From: Pyricularia pennisetigena
Lineage: Eukaryota; Ascomycota; Sordariomycetes; Magnaporthales; Pyriculariaceae
Reading direction: 5' to 3'
Assembly (NCBI RefSeq): GCF_004337985.1
Contig: NW_021940920.1
Span: forward strand, 1,038,549 to 1,102,548
Length of the DNA stretch: 64,000 nt
Part shown: positions 46,959 through 56,996 of the stretch, one piece after another
Layout: the number at the start of each line of letters is the position of its first letter
Position numbering within the stretch: position 1 is the first letter of the stretch
Notes under the pieces: generated by a model
Told to the model about the DNA's origin: nothing
Database searches by the model: none
Seen by the model: only the letters and a program-made list of their open reading frames with translations
Made by a program: the position numbers and the translations under genes

Positions 46959-47953
46959 CTAATGGTCAAGTTTGAGGGAAAAGTCTACATGAGGAACACC
47001 CTGGTGTATGGAGCTTGTGGATATAATGTCGATATCTGTGGGAGTGAGGCCATGTCAGCCATGGATAGTCACAGTAAATGCAGCAACGAGCTCCCTCACG
47101 ACTTACCATTGCACACATATGGCTCCACATTGTTGATGGTCAGGCCGCCCGAGATCTCGAGCAGGAAATGCCTCTTGGCGGCCCAGCGCTCCTTGATGCT
47201 GGCCGCCGAGGTCTTGACCTGAGCGGGGGTGAAATTATCCAGCATGACCACGTCGGCGCCGGCATCGATGGCCTCGTCGGCCTCGGCCTCGCTCTGCACC
47301 TCGACCTCGACCTTGACGCTGAAGCCGGCGGCGGCCTTGGCGACGGCCACGGCGTCCCGGATGCTCCCGCGCGACCACACGTGGTTGTCCTTGAGCATGA
47401 CCATGCTGCTCAGGTCCATGCGGTGCGCGTCGGCCCCGCCGACCAGCATGCCGTACTTTTCCACCAGGCGGAACCCGGGCGTGGTCTTGCGGGTGCCGGC
47501 GACTCTGCCCTGGAAGCCGGCGCCGCGCATGGCCGACACGAGCTTGTGCGAGGCCGTCGCGACGCCCGAGCACCGCGCGAGGATGTTGAGCGCCACCCGC
47601 TCGCCGAGCAGGATCCCGCGCACGGGACCCGTTACCACTGCGACCTTGACCTTGCCTGATCCGGATCCGGATCCGCCGGCAGATGAAGGGTCCAGGCTGG
47701 CGCCCTCGGGGAAATCCCACTGGACGGTGCAGCCGCACTGGGTAAAGACCTCGTCAAAAAACGGCCGTCCGGCAAGGACGCCGGGGCTTTTGCACAGCAG
47801 CGTGGCCGTGCGCTGCTTGTCGCCCACGACGAAGCCGCCGTAGTCGAACGAGGGCGTGTCCTCGGCCAGCCAGGCTGTGATTTGAGGCTTCCATGATGGA
47901 GGGAGGAGGTGGGCTGGGTCGCCTTTGATGGTGAGCTGGTCCGTGGCTGCCAT
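46959..47953 (-). CDS. BNA6: Nicotinate-nucleotide pyrophosphorylase (quinolinate phosphoribosyltransferase)
   Basis: Two exons (47953-47107 and 47035-46959) across a 71-bp GTAAGT...CAG intron yield 307 residues. The enzyme converts quinolinate and PRPP to nicotinate mononucleotide, CO2 and pyrophosphate, the step that joins the kynurenine route to NAD. Visible signatures: [14 protein letters not shown] (117-130), GTRKTTPG (153-160) and KDNH (188-191), plus EVEV, MLDN (237-240), ISGG and the closing ISTSSIHQG (287-295), which replaces the bacterial STGxLTHS. Residues 90-101 are a Gly/Ser insertion within the N-terminal domain. The small second exon encodes only the last 24 residues but carries the phosphate-binding C-terminal loop, so a one-exon call would lose it. 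The length is typical of the family. It is convergent with the ankyrin/BTB gene. Confidence 0.97.
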
Positions 47954-48493
47954 GATGGGGGGTTTGGTCGAGTTAATTAATAATACAAAAAAAATAAAAA
48001 AATAAAAAAAGGCAACTAAAAAAGCAACTTGTGTACACGGAGCTGTATAATATCACCGGGGCGGTTTCTGATCAGAATACAATCCTACCCAATGATTGGT
48101 TCTGCAGGTCAATCTACACAATATGGCGTGTCTTGGTGCATCGGCGAGGCTAACTTTGGTGGTCAAAAGGAAGCAAGTGATCCAATGATGTAAGAGTCAA
48201 TCGTGGAGTAATGAGGGGCTAACTCAGTCGTCCGAGAAATCATAGAGAGGGGGGCAAGCAAGCGTGTAATTGGAACACCCTAACCCTTGATAGGTAGGTA
48301 TCGGGCAACAAAAGAGATGGATGGATTTTCGTAAAAGGAAATAAAAAATCCAGTCCAGGTCTCAATCGAAAGGACTGAAAGAGGCGGGTTTTAGCCAAGA
48401 GATTTGACTTTGACATTCTATTTCTTCGAGGAACCTCGGTGTTTTGCGTCTGAATCCGATTATAAACACATGCGGTGACCGCTGCTTTCAACA
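47954..48493. other. Intergenic between BNA6 and tRNA-Pro
   Basis: About 540 bp including the BNA6 promoter and A/T tracts near 47985-48020. No open frame is convincing. Confidence 0.6.
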
Positions 48494-48585
48494 GCTCTGG
48501 TGGTCTAGTGGTATGATTCTCGCTTAGGGTTCTAACTCCTGAGCACACTTGCGAGAGGTCCCGCGTTCAATCCGCGGCCAGAGCC
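48494..48585 (+). tRNA. tRNA-Pro (AGG) with intron
   Basis: The cloverleaf is complete. The acceptor stem GCTCTGG pairs with CCAGAGC, the discriminator is C, and the D arm carries GGTCTAGTGGTATGAT. The anticodon stem is CTCGC/GCGAG, with TT-AGG-G in the loop, and the T arm is CCGCG-TTCAATC-CGCGG. A 20-nt intron (48530-48549) sits one base 3' of the anticodon, the canonical eukaryotic position, leaving a 72-nt mature body. The internal A and B boxes are intact. The anticodon AGG would be edited to IGG and read CCU, CCC and CCA. Confidence 0.96.
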
Positions 48586-48904
48586 TATTCACCCCGAGCT
48601 CATCAATGAGCGATTACTTTTTTTGCTTTTTCGAGCTTTACTTCACGCACGACTGATCACTTTTTTGAATATTGGTAACACACGGAAAGCTTTGTGTTTG
48701 TCAGCCGCATCAAGAAAGCTTTTTAGTCCGCCCTAACCAAACCAACCTTAGTTTTACAGCTACCGACTGCGGTCACAACACGAATTTAGCACTGAGTCGC
48801 AGATTTTATTTAGCTGCTAGATTAATATTCGCTGCGTAGGTAATCCTCTACAATATACAAAACTCTGTCCCATCTGGCTCCTCTGAAAACCAGTCCAACC
48901 ATCA
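48586..48904. other. Intergenic between tRNA-Pro and the M35 protease gene
   Basis: 319 bp holding the Pol III terminator and the 3' flank of the protease gene. Nothing else was seen. Confidence 0.6.
48618..48624 (+). terminator. Probable RNA polymerase III terminator
   Basis: A run of seven T begins 33 nt after the tRNA-Pro end. A second T5 run follows. This is the normal distance and form for Pol III termination. Confidence 0.65.
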
Positions 48905-50118
48905 TTATCCGCTTGTACAATTGAGGTAGACAGCTGTCAAATCATTAGCGACCGTCATACATTCAAACGCGCAGAATCACGGCTTTAACTTACCGGAAGC
49001 ATATAGAGAGTATGTATCTGCGTTATCCAACGACAGGACAGTGTCCAGCTTCATGACGGCGTCGTAGCCATAGGCGCGGTCGTTCGTGGCGGTAAAAGGC
49101 TCTGCGACGGCCCTCGCGTGCGTCATCTCGTGGATCAGGGTGGTGGCGTGGTCCTGGCTGTGGCACTGGCGCGGCAGGGCGGGCCTCTCGTAGAAGAGCG
49201 GGCACAGGACGATGTAGCCGTTCACCCAGATGGTGTAGGCGACCAGCGGCCCGCCGGTGACGCAGTAGTTCCACGAGGGGATGTCCTGGCAGTTGAGGCT
49301 GGTGTTGCCGCCGGGCGTGTTTTCGCACTCGCGCGCCACGGCCTCGAGCCGCTGCGCCACCTGCTCCCGGTCCGCCGTCGCGTTGGACTTGAAGTACTCG
49401 ACGAAGCGCTGCGAGTGCACGTCGGCGGCGTCGGCGGCCGTGGCGCGTGCCAGCTTGACGCAGTTGGCCAGCGTCTCGTCGACCACGGTCCGGTTCGAGC
49501 ACGGCTCCAGGACGGTGGAGCGTCTTTCCGCCATCTTGCGGATGGTGGCGACCGTGCGGGCTGCGACGTTGATGCTGATCCTGTTGGACCTGTAGGCGAT
49601 GGAGGAGCCCGACTCGGTCGGGAACTGCCCCTCCAGGAGAAGGCTGTACGTCCCCGGCTCAAAGTCGTGCACAAAGGTGGCGTCCAGCTTGCGGGTTATG
49701 GACGAGCCGGGGGCCAAAGACTCGTAATGCTGGGGCTTGAGGGCCTCCGCCATGAGGTTAAGCTCGATTCCCAAGAATGGCACCTCGGACCCTGATTTTG
49801 ACTTTTGTTCAGAATTTTGTCCTGGATAGGCGGCCGCCAGAATGTTCACATACCATTCGAGTCGAGGACAGTCAGCTTCTTGACAGGTCTCTCGTCAAGG
49901 ACCGTGCCGACCTTGAGGAGCCTAGACTCCTGGCTACCCACGTTCTTAATGGTCGCCCTGATGTTTGTCGCATCGTTGGGCGAGACCGCCTCCAGAGTTA
50001 CCTCCAGCGTGCCGCCCTCGACATCCCGGATAGGGTGGTGGCTGCCGTGAGCCACTACGGCAGAGGAGAGATATGCCAAGACGGCAGTCGACAAGTGGAG
50101 GAACTGCATCGTGAGCAT
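48905..50118 (-). CDS. Secreted deuterolysin-type metalloprotease (M35)
   Basis: Three exons (50118-49854, 49791-48994, 48933-48905) encode 363 residues. A signal peptide (LSTAVLAYLSSAVVAHG) starts the protein; Met1 and Met4 are both possible starts. A propeptide follows, with a probable Kex2-like site at ERR (about 177-179). The mature domain opens with LEPCSN, has paired cysteines, and carries HEMTH (309-313) as two zinc ligands and catalytic Glu310, then Asp326-Arg-Ala-Tyr-Gly as the third ligand (aspzincin DxxYG; the usual preceding GT is replaced by TA). The tiny last exon restores the conserved C-terminus YASAVYLNC. Deuterolysins are extracellular, heat-tolerant proteases that degrade basic proteins. 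Without the last exon the protein would end in a premature GKLKP tail. The gene is probably induced by protein substrates, but no regulatory site was identified. Confidence 0.95.
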
Positions 50119-51240
50119 TGATCACCTTAAAGCCTTGAACCGATGGGATGGAGGAGGGCAAGCAAGCAAGCAAGCAAGCAAGCAGAAATGGCGTTTTACA
50201 TTCCGAAAGACGGCAGAAATCTTGATTTTTAAAGATGCCTCGGACCCCTTTTCCCCTATCATCAGTGATCCCCTGGGTGTGTTGCATAATCCCGTATTCT
50301 ACGGTGGTATTACTTGGACAGGGCCCGGTCGGGCCCCCGACTCCACATTGGAACGCAAAGCCCATGTCGCCAAGATGCCGATGGAGCAGAAAGGATGTTA
50401 CCGTCTTTCTACACGAGGAATTTCTGTCGGCTCAACGCTCGCTTGTGGTTAGTGAAGTATTGCTGCAATACCACTTCGATCTATCGGCTCGTCTATCAGC
50501 GATGAACCTCCTCCACCGACCATAGCATCTCCACTTGCCCAAACAGAAATATTGGCATTGTTTACGAAATGATACAAGAGATGCGTACGTCAGTTGAAGG
50601 AATTTATGATGATGCAGGCTTTTGCCCATATTTGTTTGTTTTATTGTCAAGCGATCGCCTACGACTTGTAATGCGAGTAGCCGATAACATAGTCGCCAGC
50701 TCCCACCGCAAGCAACGGTACTTTGGACACACGAGTCTTGAGTGCATAAACAAAACCAGAGCGATATGACACCAAGTGGTGTCCGACTATACAAATATAC
50801 AGAGCCAATAAGTAGGACTCAGGCATGATAGAAATATCAACTCCACAAGCGAAATAAAAAGGTGTAAACTCATCGTCTATCTTGCTGTGGCAGGCTCCCA
50901 GTCCAGACCTTACCCTGGATAGACACTCGGCCGTGACGGTTTTGGCAGCATCGGATGCTGTAACCTTTCACGTGGCTTTCGTGGCTGTTTCTGATTTCTG
51001 AGAGAAGTAACTGAAAACAAAACATCCAACTCCAGATATCAAAGCAGACAAACAAAGACAGAAAAAAAAAAAAAAAAAAAAGTCATCTCCCATATTCTCT
51101 TCTCCCAATCCTCAACAGCGACGGCCCGAATCCTGCGCCCTTCTTTGCGGCAAAAACACATTTCTGACCGAGGAGTAAGTGACGAACAATCATGATAAAC
51201 ACGTCAATCTCTGGGATACTGCTGACAGGAAATAGTGTCC
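50119..51240. other. Intergenic, 1.1 kb
   Basis: Promoter side of the protease gene and 3' side of the zinc-finger gene. It contains a (CAAG)n microsatellite at about 50158-50183 only 40 bp upstream of the protease start, and an A tract at 51062-51080. No gene was seen. Confidence 0.6.
50158..50183 (+). repeat. (AAGC)n microsatellite in the protease leader
   Basis: Six or so AAGC units, reading GCTT on the protease strand, placed about 40-65 bp upstream of the deuterolysin start codon. Confidence 0.8.
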
Positions 51241-52185
51241 TCAAAAGATCTGGCGCAGCAAGTGCTTCAGCACAGTCTTTTTGCCCTGGCTGCCGGCCTT
51301 GGCCTGCCTTTTGCTGTATATCTTGCCAGTGGCGATGGTGTAATCCTGTAGTTGCGCCACGCTGCGGAACGTCTGGACTGGTTTCTCGCTACGTCCACGG
51401 TTCCGCGACCAATCGACCAGGTCGACGATGTTGACGTGCTTTTTGTGCACAGCCTAGGTTGGGAATCAGCTTTGAATATCCTTTATTTTTCCTTTTGGGT
51501 TCGCGTTGATATATCACTTGCGAACCAGGGGGGGGCTTTGTACCTTTTTGCATTGGCCGCACGACTGAGGTAGCGGGTTGATGCCGACGGCGCGGCAGAG
51601 CGCATGCCACGCCGTCAAGTCGTCGGACGGGCCGTACCACATCTGCAGCTCGCTGTCCAGCGCATCCTGGTACTTGTTCCAGGCCTTTTTGGCCGCGGCG
51701 GCGCCGCGTTGCCAGCCCTGGTGCTTCTCCAGGCGGGCAAAGGACTTGGCTGGCGGCTGAGACGGGATGTACTCGAAACCCTCAAAGGAGAGGAAGAACT
51801 CATCCAGGGGGGTTGTCAGCTGCGGCTGCGACTGCTGCTGGTGAGCATCGGCGTACTTGAGGTGCTGCTGAAGAGCTTCGTCGGTCTTGAAGGCCCGGTC
51901 GCACGTCTCACAGTCGAAGGATGGAGCATGGGCAGGCGAGTCGCGAACGTGCTGCTGCAGAGCTTCGTCGCTGCTGAAATACCGGTCGCATTTCTTGCAT
52001 TCATACATTGAAGCATGTACAGGAGAGTCTCGCAGGTGCTGCTGCAGAGCTTCGTCGCTGCTGAAAGACCGGTCGCATTTCTGGCATTTATACATTGAAG
52101 CATGTACAGGAGAGTCTCGCAGGTGCTGCTGCAAAGATTCTTCGCTGACGAAGACTCGATCGCAGGATACACAAGTGGCAGCCAT
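51241..52185 (-). CDS. C2H2 zinc-finger protein with four tandem 29-residue units
   Basis: Two exons (52185-51544 and 51453-51241), intron 90 bp with GTACAA donor and TAG acceptor, encode 284 residues. Residues 3-117 hold four fingers of identical period: Cys5/8-His21/28, Cys34/37-His50/57, Cys63/66-His79/86 and Cys92/95-His108/115. The spacing C-x2-C-x12-H-x6-H is wider in the His pair than in classical fingers. Each unit repeats ALQQHLRDSPVHASMY-like sequence, and the middle units are nearly identical in DNA, indicating recent tandem duplication. The C-terminal part (about 140-284) has GWQRGAAAAKKAWNKYQ, WYGPSDDLTAWHALCRAVG and a basic end, a layout shared by fungal C2H2 proteins of unknown function. 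RNA or DNA binding is likely, but the target is unknown. No nuclear localisation evidence beyond the basic tail. Confidence 0.85.
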
Positions 52186-53098
52186 CTTGATGTGAAAAAA
52201 AAAAGTGACCGAGAAAAGAGTAGATAAGAGATCTGGGAATATATGTGGATGAACAGACAGGAGCAATTAACTTCTATAATATCTAGACCACGGATGACCT
52301 CAACCTAGACCAGATGGCACTATGCAAAGCTGATCTCTGGTTTGAACTTATATCAAGGTGATGGAAGTGTGAATCTGCCTCGCACAGACGTAGAGCAGGG
52401 GAAGTTCCAGATTTTGACAAACGCCGATGACACCAGGTGGGGATCAACGCTGGCTGGTGCCTTCGCGGGACGGCCGCCACCCGCGCGACCTGCCGAGGAG
52501 ACGAGGTCATTTTTGGAGAGCGATACCTCTGCTGCATACCCTGCCTGCATATCCTCTGCGCGTCTGGACCACTTTTGATTGGACTATATCTTCTACAAAT
52601 GCGGCCGTCCCAATGCGGTTGCGGCCTACATAATCACGCAGGCATGCTGCACGGGAGACGTGGGAGGGAGAGGGTGGTCGACGTTTGGGTTGCCTTCCTT
52701 GATGTACTGTAGAAAAAAGAAAATGCGGCAGTGCTCGTTGGTTTAATTGCAGACTGGGAATTGACAAGGAAATGCCCCGCTGCTTGTGGAGTCTGGCCGG
52801 CCCCTTGATTGGACTGTTGGTGGCCTGAACCGCTGGAGCATGGTCATCCACTTTGGGTATTATCGCTAAAACGCCCGGCCGCTTAATGCAGGCCCAATCG
52901 TGTTTGTTGGTTGACCTCCTCTCAACCTGGAATAGGCAGACAAGGCATACTTTTATCTTGCAATAATTCATCCGATAACAAACACCAGAAACCGGCTGCT
53001 GCATTGACGACTAGGACCTTGGGGCTCAGTTATATTGACTCTATCTCGAAATTTTCATCCTGGGCATCTACAACACTGCAGAAGTTTGATGCTCAAAC
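52186..53098. other. Intergenic, 0.9 kb
   Basis: Promoter of the zinc-finger gene and 3' flank of the next minus-strand gene. No coding frame with support. Confidence 0.6.
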
Positions 53099-54094
53099 CT
53101 ATTCAGTCAAGAGACAAGCTATCCCGGAGCTCTTACTCTTTTTCAACACGCCAAGGACCTCGGGCATCTTCCTCGTCTCTTCCAGCTCCTCAACAGCAGC
53201 TGGCCCGCGCGTCTCGAGCAGGTAAAGCGCCTCGCGATGAAGCGCCGCCGCCTTTGCAGCAGCCGGTCTCTCCTGGTACAGCAGACGGTTGCGGATGCGA
53301 ACCCATTCGTTGAACAGCTCCCTGCCTTGTGCGGACGTGGCCTTCGTCCCGTGCATGTTGCCGAGCCCGTCGCGCTCGCGGTAGTAGAACACCTGGAACG
53401 TGTTGAAGCAGCTGACGTCGGTGCAGACATTGACGGTGCTGTTGAGATCGCTCGGCTTTGCCTTGTTATTGCCGCGGGCGGGCTGCTGCTGCTCACCCTT
53501 GACCGTCCCCGGGCGGCCGAATACCTTCCTGGCAGCCTCCGCCCCGAGGTGCCCGAGGCACTCGGCGCACAACGCAGCGAGCTCCCTGTACACCTGTGAG
53601 CGCGAGCACCCGGGCAGTGGCAGGACGACGGCGGGACCAAGAGCCCCGGCATCGAAGAGGACGTCCCAGGCGTGAAGCAGGGCCGTGGGCTCATTGTTGA
53701 GGGCTTTGCTGAGCTTCTTGGCCATGGTCTTGAACTTGCTCGTGTGCGGCTCGCTGCTGTTGGACAGGTTGTCCCATATCATGTAGAACGTGAGGATTTC
53801 CATGGCCTTTTCGTAGGAGGCGATGCGCTCGACGATTTTCTTGTGCTCCGACTCTTCCTGTTCGGCCTTGGCCGTGAGCTCGACAATCATGCACTCCACC
53901 TCTCGGAAGGTTGTGCCGTTCAAGTCTGCTTCGCGGCACCTGGAGACTCCAAGTGATCCACGCATGTCCTCCAGTGGGACTGTTGGGGTCTCATCAATGC
54001 TAGAGAGGGGCTTGGATCTAGGGAAGCGCCGAGTGGTCTGGTCTTCAGTCGTGGGCAGCACGAAGCTCCGAGGGTAGCTGCTGGAGGAGGCCAT
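53099..54094 (-). CDS. Hypothetical protein, 331 residues
   Basis: A single-exon frame with GC-rich fungal codon use. The first about 55 residues are Ser/Thr/Arg/Pro rich and look disordered. Residues about 60-110 form an acidic helical region (FREVECMIVELTAKAEQEES, then KKIVERIASYEKAM), followed by a mostly helical globular part with LLHAWDVLFDAG, CSRSQVYRELAALCAECLGHLG and QVFYYRERDGLGNMHG, and a C-terminal helical stretch (RIRNRLLYQERPAAAKAAAL). Several cysteines are spread through the middle. No signal peptide, membrane helix or known catalytic motif was seen, and I do not recognise a family. It sits in a run of three minus-strand genes (protease, zinc-finger protein, this one), but spacing of about 1 kb each argues against a functional unit. 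Confidence 0.7.
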   Translation of the reverse strand: MASSSSYPRSFVLPTTEDQTTRRFPRSKPLSSIDETPTVPLEDMRGSLGVSRCREADLNGTTFREVECMIVELTAKAEQEESEHKKIVERIASYEKAMEILTFYMIWDNLSNSSEPHTSKFKTMAKKLSKALNNEPTALLHAWDVLFDAGALGPAVVLPLPGCSRSQVYRELAALCAECLGHLGAEAARKVFGRPGTVKGEQQQPARGNNKAKPSDLNSTVNVCTDVSCFNTFQVFYYRERDGLGNMHGTKATSAQGRELFNEWVRIRNRLLYQERPAAAKAAALHREALYLLETRGPAAVEELEETRKMPEVLGVLKKSKSSGIACLLTE

Positions 54095-55800
54095 TGCTGG
54101 GGATTATGTACAGGGACACGCCGATGGTCGGACAACTATTAGAATTCTTCAGTGCTTGCAAAAATGGTGTGGAGTTTAAGGAGTTTTGGGACATGATAGA
54201 ATGCAATTCTTCATGGTTGTCTGGCTTTCGGCTTATATAAAGGCAATCTGCTAAACAACATGAAAATCGAGAACAACAACTTCTGGAGAGCTTTTTGTTA
54301 TTCTTGTTGTTCCAGACCACGCCAAACCAAAGCAGAACTTCATTAACAGAGGATCAATAAAGATGTGGTAATGAACTGGAGGGGGGCTTTTCCCGTATCC
54401 AAGGGATGAGCTACCCACAAAGCCCGACCTGCTAGACAAAGCTCACAGGTATCCAAGGGATCAACACTGCCATGCACTGACAAACTTGTCAAAGAGAATG
54501 CGATATCTAGTCCTCGGTGGTGAATGACATGGCAAGAACAGCGCTCCCATGGCCGGGCGGTGCTTCAGTCTGCATGTAGGAATTCTGCGTCGAAACTATA
54601 ATGCAACCACAGCTTGCACCGTCGATCTGGAACTACGAAAACTGCATGCTTCGCTCACCATCGGATGTCAACACTCTCAGAGTAGGTGCTATGGACCTGG
54701 GGGCCGGTGGCCGGGCACAGGGCACAGGGTCGACAGGTATCCACAGCTTGGTTCTTTGCTGGAAAGAGGTACTGGAAAATCGCTTTTGTCTAGAGTAGAG
54801 TCTGTCTCCCTGCATGGCTCTCTTAGGTACCTTGTGGGCTACTGAACCTTACGGTTATGTGGTGCTGAAGGCATGCAGGTCTCCATTGGCGGACGGGGGT
54901 ATGGTAAGATTATACCAAGTAATAAACATCAAGGATAACTTGTTGCTTTCCTGCTACCACAGCCATGTTGATGACTTCTCGCTTCACCAACACGCCCCAG
55001 ATGCATCGCGCACAAGAAGAAATCGCCTTGCAACAGCTGACAGTGAACAACAATGGCGAATGTGAACGGAACTCCAGCGATAATGAACAAAGCAATGGGC
55101 GCAGGATTCTGTGATTCTGGCGCCGAAAGGGTCTGAGGGTCATTCGGCTTTGTTTGATGACTGTGGCGGTTCCATCCGCTCTTTCTCACGTATATTCACC
55201 CGTACCACCTGATCACGGCTCTGCAGAAATAACGTCCAAATACTGTGCTGGAATGATTCCAAGCTTGGTATAGTAGTGTTTTCTTGTTCCAGAAGTCCCA
55301 AAGCCCATACTGACGATGAATCTTTATCCAGCTAATATATTTCTCTCTGCTCCTGACATGGGACATTCTCAGGATGCTCCATTATCTTTGCCGTCGAGCC
55401 CCGGGCTCACATTTTGAGGCTTTCGTCGTCTCAGAAGCCATAATTACAACATTGGCGGTCGTCTGCTCGATTTTCTTTCCATTTATGGTACATTCAGTCT
55501 AGCGACACTAACTGACTTACCGATCATTTATTACCATGGCTTTCAGGATAGTTACATGAACCCCGGGTCACAATCTGTCAAATCTTGAATGTCTTTCATC
55601 GAGGGATTTGGTAATTATATCACTATTGATTGGGGCAGAACAGCTGCAGATGAACTGGGTCGGGAGGTTCTGGACGCTCGGCGCTGCATGGCGGAATATA
55701 TACCCCAGGCTGAGAACGCTAAAAATCGGACGCTGCCTAGCTGAGCCCGTGAAAAGCTGCCAGGTCCGACCAGGTTGAAGTCCGTCGTCTCAAAAGCAAT
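54095..55800. other. Intergenic, 1.7 kb
   Basis: No gene with support. Several short frames exist but all lack start context and conserved motifs. Confidence 0.55.
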
Positions 55801-56027
55801 ATGGATCCAAGTTTATTACCCTGCCTGTGTTGTGTTGTGTTGAGTGTAGTCCTGGCGGCCGTGATAATTTCCAACGTCTTCTCCGTAAGTCAATATCTTA
55901 TATGCTTGATCCTTGAACGAAAACGAAAGAAAAACTGCATTTAATAAATCCCCTTTGCTAGACCAACCGAGTCTGGCCCGTCCACAACCAGCAGGGGGGT
56001 TCTCCACGCTTTACCGAGACGGCTTGA
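55801..56027 (+). CDS. Candidate spliced micropeptide (49 residues), hydrophobic N-terminus
   Basis: An ATG at 55801 opens 28 codons ending exactly at a consensus GTAAGT donor (55885). A TAG acceptor at 55959-55961 resumes the frame in phase for 21 more codons to TGA at 56025-56027. The predicted product starts MDPSLLPCLCC, has a hydrophobic stretch (VVLSVVLAAVIISNVF) that could be a signal anchor or signal peptide, and ends in a polar tail. Unspliced, the frame would end at 48 residues with a basic tail (ERKRKKN). Both forms would be membrane-associated or secreted. No family is known to me. The length is so short that chance cannot be excluded, so confidence is low. Confidence 0.3.
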
Positions 56028-56996
56028 TTACATGCAAATATTGCTGATCACCAACACGCCGCAAATTGTATTTTCTCTCTGCCACCTTGCTGTCAACACG
56101 CTCTTTACCCAGCTGCAATATCGTGTCAAATTGGCCAATTTATGGACGGTTGAGTGTGGAAATAATAGGCGGAATCATTTATTGGCTGTGCAGTAGGTGG
56201 AAAAGCCGAAACCGTCAGCGGCTTGCAGTTTTGAGATGCTCTGTGATGGCCTCCACTATTCCTAGCCTAGACATGGAATGAACGAGACGGACAAAAATAG
56301 TTTGAACTGAGGCAAAATGCGACTCGGTCAAGGTTTCCCATAGGTAGCTCAGGTGCCAGTATTCTAGCCAAGGCTGCTAGCGTCCCGCGCCACTTTGACT
56401 GACGCAAGGTTACGGGCCGCAGTTGTGCCCCCGAGCTGCCACCTCCACAGTGGAGCCCTAGCGCGCCTACTCAAAAGTAACGACGCACGCTGCTTCTTAC
56501 CGTTTGACTGGAAACGGCCCAGTTGTCGTGCAGGAACGAAAACAAATACGGTGCGCTATACAACGCAACGATGCCAAAATCCCGCCAAAGCTCTAGGTTT
56601 TCAACTGTGCATATTAAAATAAATTTAAAGTATTAGCTAGCAGAAAGTTATTGAAATAAAAACTAAAAATGGGTTCTATATTATAAAGTAGTATTGTAGA
56701 ATTTCAACTATAATTGCAATCCTGAATATTAATATAATCGATTACAAGTTGAATAAAAAGCCCATTTTAGCGGGTTATAGGTGATTTACAGGGGAGGCGC
56801 TTTTCCCAGATTTCAAGACTTTTGCCTCAATGTTTTACCCAATACGCAATATGAGCAAATAAAACTAGCCGTTTGTATATATTTACTTAACTGAACTTGC
56901 ATTTAATCCCCAAGTGACGAAGCTGTACCTTCTATACTGGAAGAGTTATGGTTTTGTGAAAATGGTGGCTTTTGGTGGGAGTTGGGGATCGTTGCG
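56028..56996. other. Intergenic with AT-rich block
   Basis: About 970 bp. The part at about 56600-56790 is strikingly AT rich against GC-balanced flanks. It holds no open frame of interest and could be a decayed or RIP-affected remnant. Confidence 0.6.
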
